This document shows, one piece after another, positions 59,914 through 64,000 of a stretch of DNA of 64,000 nt (its first letter is position 1; every line of letters begins with the position of its first letter). The notes under the pieces are model-generated. The model did no database searches. It was not told where the DNA came from and saw only the letters and a list, made by a program, of their open reading frames with translations. The position numbers and the translations under genes were made by a program. Source of the DNA: DASTOB01 sp035720425 (GTDB lineage: Bacteria > Chloroflexota > Limnocylindria > Limnocylindrales > CSP1-4); NCBI GenBank assembly GCA_035720425.1, contig DASTOB010000107.1:1-64000 (forward strand), written 5' to 3'.

Positions 59914-60537
59914 GTGGACGAGCGGCTCCTCGCGTTCATCGGTGTCTCGATCGCGGTCGTCGTGATCCCGGGCCCGGACATGGCCCTCGTGGCGCGCAAC
60001 GTGTTCCGCCACGGGACGCGGGCCGGCTACGCGACGTCGGTCGGCGTCTGCCTCGGCATCCTGTGCTGGGCCGTCGCGGCGGCGGTCGGCGTGTCCGCCG
60101 TGCTGGCGAGCTCCGCGGTCGCGTTCACCGTCCTCAAGCTCGCCGGCGCCGCCTACCTGGTCTACCTCGGGATCTCGACGCTGCGCGCGCCGGATCGCCC
60201 GCTTGCGGCGGCGCACGGCGGTGGCGGGCCGAGCGCGTCGCCGCGCCGGTCGCTCGTGCAGGGTCTCCTGTCGGCCATGCTGAACCCGAAGCTCGGCGTC
60301 TTCTTCGTGACCCTCCTGCCCCAGTTCGTAACGCCGGGCACCGACGCCTTCGTCCGATCACTCGCTTTGGCCGGCATCTTCGACCTGATCGGGATCGTCT
60401 GGCTGGTCACCTACGCGACCCTGCTCGGCGCACTGGGAGCGTGGCTCGACCGGCCCGGACCGCGGCGGGCCATCCGCTGGGCGACGGGGACCCTGCTCGT
60501 CGGCCTCGGTGCGCGGGTGGCGGTCGAGCGCGCCTGA
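59914..60537 (+). CDS. LysE/RhtB-family amino acid exporter
   Basis: 207 aa, six membrane helices expected. PGPDMALVARNVFRHGTRAGY is the family signature; QGLLSAMLNPKLGVFFVTLLPQF is the second. Exports amino acids such as threonine, homoserine lactone or lysine; the substrate is unknown. Starts 46 bp after the acyl-CoA synthetase stop. Confidence 0.93.
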   Translation: MDERLLAFIGVSIAVVVIPGPDMALVARNVFRHGTRAGYATSVGVCLGILCWAVAAAVGVSAVLASSAVAFTVLKLAGAAYLVYLGISTLRAPDRPLAAAHGGGGPSASPRRSLVQGLLSAMLNPKLGVFFVTLLPQFVTPGTDAFVRSLALAGIFDLIGIVWLVTYATLLGALGAWLDRPGPRRAIRWATGTLLVGLGARVAVERA

Positions 60538-60564
60538 GTGCCGGGCGCCGGTCACCGCGGGGAG

Positions 60565-60641
60565 TGGGGTGGCCTACGGGGCTCGAACCCGTAACCTCTG
60601 GAGCCACAATCCAGTGCTCTGCCGGTTGAGCTAAGGCCACC
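60565..60641 (-). tRNA. tRNA-His (anticodon GTG)
   Basis: The minus strand folds as a complete cloverleaf of 77 nt: GGTGGCCTTAGC acceptor and D arm, CTGGA-TTGTGGC-TCCAG anticodon stem-loop with anticodon GTG, GGGTTCGAGCCCC T arm, and an encoded CCA at 60565-60567. The first G is the expected G-1 pairing with C73. Confidence 0.95.
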
Positions 60642-60905
60642 GCGGCGCAATGCCCGATTCGTGCTCAGCCAGGGAACATGACTCGACCGGAAGGCCCCCG
60701 CCGCGCCCGTGGCGGACGGCGCGAGCGTATCGGCTCCAGTCATGACGTACGCGAGACGAGCCAGACCGTGCGCAGTCTACCGGGAAACGCCTCCTCCCAG
60801 CGCGCCCCGAACGTCCGGAGGCGAGAATCGAACCGTTGCTCGCCCCTCCGGGGTCATAGGGGGTAAGAAGCCGGTCATTCGACCGGCGCGAGTACGGCGG
60901 TCGGG

Positions 60906-61451
60906 ATGCGGCAGGATCTCGTCAGGCGGGCCCGGAGCGGAGACCGAGAGGCATTCGGCCAGCTGGCCGCGGCCGAGGTCGACCGCCTCCTTGCCGTCGC
61001 CCGGCTCATCCTGCGCGATCCCGACCTGGCCGAGGACGCGGTTCAGGAAGCCCTCGTTCGATGCTGGCGGCAGCTGCCCAGGCTCCGCGACGTCGAGCGC
61101 TTCGACGGCTGGCTGTACCGCATCCTCGTCAACGCCGCCGCCGACGAGTCGAAGCGTCGGCGTCGGTTCGAGGCGACCGTCCACGCCATCCGCGTCGAGC
61201 CGGCCACCGGCGACGACGTCCAGGTGATCGTCGATCGCGAGCAGCTCGAGCAGGGCTTCCGGGGGCTCACGATCGACCATCGGGCAGTGGTCGTCCTCCA
61301 CCACTACCTGGGTCTTCCGCTCACCGAGATCGCCGTGACGCTCGGCATCCCGACCGGCACGGCCAAGTCTCGCTATCACTACGCGATGGCCGCGCTCCGG
61401 GCCGCCCTCGAGGCCGAGGCACGCGTCGCCGGCGAGGGGGTCACGGCATGA
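60906..61451 (+). CDS. ECF RNA polymerase sigma factor
   Basis: 181 aa. Region 2 (about 10-75; ILRDPDLAEDAVQEALVRCWRQ) and region 4 (about 115-165; LGLPLTEIAVTLGIPTGTAKSRYHYA). No C-terminal extension. Its stop overlaps the next gene by ATGA, a usual sign that the partner is an anti-sigma factor. ATG at 60906. The 264 bp between the tRNA and this gene shows nothing else recognisable. Confidence 0.92.
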   Translation: MRQDLVRRARSGDREAFGQLAAAEVDRLLAVARLILRDPDLAEDAVQEALVRCWRQLPRLRDVERFDGWLYRILVNAAADESKRRRRFEATVHAIRVEPATGDDVQVIVDREQLEQGFRGLTIDHRAVVVLHHYLGLPLTEIAVTLGIPTGTAKSRYHYAMAALRAALEAEARVAGEGVTA

Positions 61452-62350
61452 CCGACCGATCGACACTCGACCGCGTCGTCACCGACTGGCTGCACGCGGA
61501 TGCAACCTCGGCCGGGTCCGACCGAGTCCTTGCCGCCGCCCTCGTCCGCGTGTCCTCGACCGGCCAGGAGCGACCATCGCGCCTTGCGAGGTTCGCCGAC
61601 ATGAAATCAACTGCCAAACTCGCGCTCGCCGCCGCCGCCGTGGTGATCGTCGCGGTCGTCGCCCTCAACCTGTTGCCTGGCCGGGGCGGCGGAGTCGGCG
61701 GCGGCCCCACGGCCCCGCCATCGGTTGCGCCGTCTCCAACGGTGCAGCCCAGTCCCTCCCCGTCGCCCGCGGCCGCCTTCCCGTCCGATGGCCCATTGTC
61801 GATCGGCATCCACTCGGCCGTCCTCGATGGCGTCCCGCTACGGTTCAGCGTGTCAGCCGCGGGATGGACGAGCGCCGGCACCTCGCTCGGCATGGGTGAG
61901 TACGGTCAACCCGACTACGCGGGGATCGACTTCTGGTCGAGCGCGCCGGACAACGTCTACGCGGACCCGTGCGCGCACACGCCTCTGGATCCGCCGCCGA
62001 GCCAGACAGCGGCGGGACTTGCCGCCGCCGCGGCGGCGGTCCCCGGGACCGAGCTGGTCAGCGGACCGGCGAGCACCGAGGTCGGCGGCCGCCCCGCGCA
62101 GCACATCATCCTCACGATCCGGGAGGACCTCGGCTGCGACCCGCATGAGGCGTACCTCTGGTACGACGAGAGCACCGGTGGGGCGTCCGGCGGCTGGCGA
62201 TGGGCCGAAGGGCTCGGCGCAACCTACTGGGTCTGGATCGTCGATGTCGACGGCACGCTCGTCTGGATCAACGCCTATACCTTCAAGGGCGCCGGGCCCG
62301 AGCTGGCACGCGAGATCATGCAGATCGTCGACTCGATCGAATTCGAGTAA
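61448..62350 (+). CDS. Single-pass membrane protein, putative anti-sigma partner
   Basis: 300 aa. Short cytosolic N-terminus (about 50 aa), one membrane helix (54-75), a Gly/Pro/Ser-rich linker (76-110) and a C-terminal extracytoplasmic domain with Cys pairs (DPCAHT; DLGCDPH). No zinc anti-sigma HxxxCxxC motif is seen, so the sigma-binding role rests on position only. It ends in IVDSIEFE; a C-terminal SIQFE at 63982 indicates a paralog on the other strand. Confidence 0.75.
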   Translation: MTDRSTLDRVVTDWLHADATSAGSDRVLAAALVRVSSTGQERPSRLARFADMKSTAKLALAAAAVVIVAVVALNLLPGRGGGVGGGPTAPPSVAPSPTVQPSPSPSPAAAFPSDGPLSIGIHSAVLDGVPLRFSVSAAGWTSAGTSLGMGEYGQPDYAGIDFWSSAPDNVYADPCAHTPLDPPPSQTAAGLAAAAAAVPGTELVSGPASTEVGGRPAQHIILTIREDLGCDPHEAYLWYDESTGGASGGWRWAEGLGATYWVWIVDVDGTLVWINAYTFKGAGPELAREIMQIVDSIEFE

Positions 62351-62427
62351 TCCGATCCGTGCCGGAGCCGGTGGCGGTCCCGCGGCCGCCGCCGGCTCCC
62401 GCGGCTCGCCATCATCTGAGCAGGCCG

Positions 62428-63822
62428 GTGAACCGACTGCTGACCCGGAGGCAGTTCCTCGGCGGCACCGCGCTCGCCGCGGTCGGCAGCGCGCTGGGCG
62501 CCTGCGCCACGCCGATCGTTCGCTCGACCGCGAGCCCGACGGCGGATCAGCCCGCGCCAGTGGTCCTTCGTAACGCGATCGTCCTCACCATGGAGCCCTC
62601 TCGACCGGAGGCCGATGCGGTGGCGATCAGGGGCGACGCGATTGAGGCCGTCGGCGCCGAGGCCGACGTCCTGGCTGCCGTCGGGTCGAGCGCGCGGATG
62701 GTCGACCTCGGCGGTCGAGTCCTGGTACCCGGGTTCAACGACGCCCACTGCCATCGGATCGGCGACCGGGAGATCGGCGGGTACGAGTCCGCACAGGCCG
62801 CCGTCGACGATGCCCTGGCCGGCGGCTGGACGAGCATCTCCGAGTTGTTCGTCGACGAGGAGCGGCTCGACGAACTGCGCGCCCTCGACTCGGCCGGCGC
62901 GTTGCGCATCCGTGTGAACTGCTACCTGCCGGTGAACTACGAGCATCAGCGATTCGGGATCTGGTTCGGCGCGTATCTGCCCGGGCAGGCGTTCAGCCCA
63001 CGGCTGCGGATCGGCGGGGTAAAGCTGTTCGCCGACGATGCCTGGACGAGCCGGATGTACATGACCGAGCCGCACGTCGACGCTCCCGATCACCGCGGCA
63101 CCGTGTTCTGGACCGCCGAGGAGCTCACCGACGTCGTCCGGTCGCTGCACGACGACGGCTGGCAGCTTGCCATCCATACGGCCGGGGACGCGGCGCATGA
63201 CCTCGTCCTCGACGCGTACGAGGCGGCGCTGGCCGGCGCCGACAACGCCCGTCACCGCCATCGGATCGAGCACGTGATTGCCCTGCGCGACGACCAGGTC
63301 CGGCGAATGGCGAAGCTCGCCATCCTCGCCTCGTTCCAGCTGACCTGGTTCACGGCGGACGAGGCCGGGGAGGTCGAGACGACGATCGGGCGTGATCGCC
63401 TGACGTGGGTTGGACGGTGGCGCGATCTCCTTGACGCCGGCGTGCCGGCCGTGGCGAGCACGGACAATCCCTATCAGGACATCGCCGGGTACGGCCATCG
63501 GATCGGGTGGGCGATGACGGCGCTCTCGGTCGCGGTCAGCCGATCGGCCCAACCGGGGGACGTCGTGGCTCCCTGGCGGGCCGACCAGGCCATCTCGGTC
63601 GAACAGGGTCTGGAGCTCCTGACCCGGGCCGGCGCGTACGCGACCTTCGAAGAGGACCGCAAGGGAACCATCAGCCCGGGGAAGCTCGCCGACCTCGTCG
63701 TGCTGAGCGACGATCCGCGTGCCGTGGCGCCGGCGGAGCTGCGCGACGTCGACGTCCTCATGACCATGGTCGGCGGCCGAGTCGAGTACCAGCATCCGAC
63801 GCTCGATCTCGACGCGAGCTAG
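62428..63822 (+). CDS. Tat lipoprotein amidohydrolase (YtcJ-like)
   Basis: 464 aa from the GTG at 62428. A Tat motif TRRQFLGG is followed by a lipobox ALGAC (Cys at about 25), so the mature enzyme is likely outside the membrane. Metal ligands: DAHCH, AIHTAGD and RHRIEHV; VASTDNPY holds the Asp. ISPGKLADLVVLSDDP is typical of the amidohydrolase family. YtcJ-like members with unknown substrates. An exported location is unusual for the family. Confidence 0.88.
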   Translation: MNRLLTRRQFLGGTALAAVGSALGACATPIVRSTASPTADQPAPVVLRNAIVLTMEPSRPEADAVAIRGDAIEAVGAEADVLAAVGSSARMVDLGGRVLVPGFNDAHCHRIGDREIGGYESAQAAVDDALAGGWTSISELFVDEERLDELRALDSAGALRIRVNCYLPVNYEHQRFGIWFGAYLPGQAFSPRLRIGGVKLFADDAWTSRMYMTEPHVDAPDHRGTVFWTAEELTDVVRSLHDDGWQLAIHTAGDAAHDLVLDAYEAALAGADNARHRHRIEHVIALRDDQVRRMAKLAILASFQLTWFTADEAGEVETTIGRDRLTWVGRWRDLLDAGVPAVASTDNPYQDIAGYGHRIGWAMTALSVAVSRSAQPGDVVAPWRADQAISVEQGLELLTRAGAYATFEEDRKGTISPGKLADLVVLSDDPRAVAPAELRDVDVLMTMVGGRVEYQHPTLDLDAS

Positions 63823-63937
63823 GCCCGCGGCCGAGGCGGAGGTCGATCCCTGATGTCGATACCGTGCGCGCTCATGTCACCTCGAACGAGCCGGCCCGCC
63901 GAGCCGGTCCAACCCCTGCGCTCGATGAGGTGCGAAT

Positions 63938-63967
63938 GCGGCGGCGTTCCGGAGGGACCGCCGCCGC
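63938..63967. terminator. Bidirectional hairpin before the window end
   Basis: GCGGCGGCG (63938-63946) pairs with CGCCGCCGC (63959-63967), 9 bp. The loop can pair further (TCC with GGA). It lies between the amidohydrolase and the convergent partial gene. No T tract. The remaining 63823-63937 shows no gene. Confidence 0.5.
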
Positions 63968-63981
63968 TCGGGTCGACGCGC

Positions 63982-64000
63982 CTACTCGAACTGGATGGAG
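63982..64000 (-). CDS. Partial 3' end of a gene, possible paralog of the sigma partner
   Basis: Minus-strand codons TCC ATC CAG TTC GAG TAG give a C-terminal SIQFE, close to the SIEFE end of the product of 61448-62350. Only six codons are present, so the gene call is tentative. Confidence 0.35.

Noticed and set aside
56239..60216. A 1325-codon minus-strand open frame, and other very long opposite-strand frames such as 12853-16293
   Set aside because: They are antisense or frame-shifted shadows of recognised genes, Arg/Asp/Pro-rich without folds. Such frames are expected at this GC content.
1..64000. Mobile elements, prophage, toxin-antitoxin pairs
   Set aside because: No transposase, integrase, phage structural gene, terminal inverted repeat pair or small toxin/antitoxin pair was seen.

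Overview
The window is 64 kb of very GC-rich bacterial chromosome (about 70 percent GC by eye). Genes are dense, with many GTG starts and many ATGA or GTGA stop/start overlaps. The mix of genes looks both actinobacterial and chloroflexal: CcsB-type cytochrome c maturation, a NaPRTase, DUF6510/FNR/sulfite-oxidase-like trio, ADP-forming acyl-CoA synthetase fused to GNAT, LhgO and GlxA regulators. Together with frequent TANNNT -10 boxes 6 to 9 nt ahead of the start codon (apparently leaderless transcripts), it suggests a soil or freshwater Chloroflexota such as the Limnocylindria/Ellin6529 group. That assignment is inference; there is no rRNA here. I saw no IS element, prophage, CRISPR array or integrase.

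1-21 kb is mostly housekeeping: ccsB, a zinc-ribbon membrane protein, a NYN RNase-like protein, a HAD phosphatase, adenosine deaminase, an NAD-epimerase, leucyl aminopeptidase, a prepilin peptidase, an EnvC-like M23 hydrolase activator, glgC, a secreted HExxH peptidase, nicotinate phosphoribosyltransferase, a TPR protein, a double GNAT, a Nudix hydrolase, an orphan UgpC/MalK-type ABC ATPase with a clear terminator, and a methyltransferase. 21-28 kb is accessory metabolism: a hydrolase fused in frame to a lipoprotein, a variant cyclase, a GlxA regulator, a homocysteine methyltransferase/RraA pair, and lhgO.

28.6-38.1 kb is a divergent catabolic regulon. On the minus strand one promoter (TTGAAA-17-CATACT, 35648-35676) appears to drive M24 hydrolase, E1-alpha, E1-beta, a beta-hydroxyacid dehydrogenase, a maleylpyruvate-isomerase-like protein, a GNAT and an amidohydrolase, ending at a hairpin at 28598-28628. 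On the plus strand lie an XRE-cupin regulator, a bicupin and an SDR that lacks its catalytic residues. The substrate is unknown. The M24 protein has lost two metal-binding acids and the SDR has lost its S-Y-K residues, so this is one of the two best candidates for an undescribed system.

38-48 kb holds a flavodoxin, a TetR gene with its operator inside its own leaderless promoter followed by methylglyoxal synthase, a Tat lipoprotein beta-lactamase-fold hydrolase, the molybdopterin oxidoreductase/FNR/DUF6510 operon, a YHS protein, threonine aldolase, an aldehyde dehydrogenase and an LPG-synthase-like membrane protein.

48.1-56.9 kb is the second candidate: a large XRE-NB-ARC-TPR-LuxR regulator, then a tight operon of a multicopper oxidase without export signal, a PfpI/DJ-1 protein without its nucleophile Cys, a normal PfpI/DJ-1 paralog, and a peroxiredoxin-fold protein whose peroxidatic Cys is Ala. 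A LysR gene and a His-rich MFS exporter with a one-base frameshift follow. 57-64 kb carries the acetyltransferase-fused acyl-CoA synthetase, a LysE exporter, tRNA-His, an ECF sigma factor with a membrane partner, a Tat lipoprotein amidohydrolase, and the last codons of a further gene that may be a paralog of the sigma partner.
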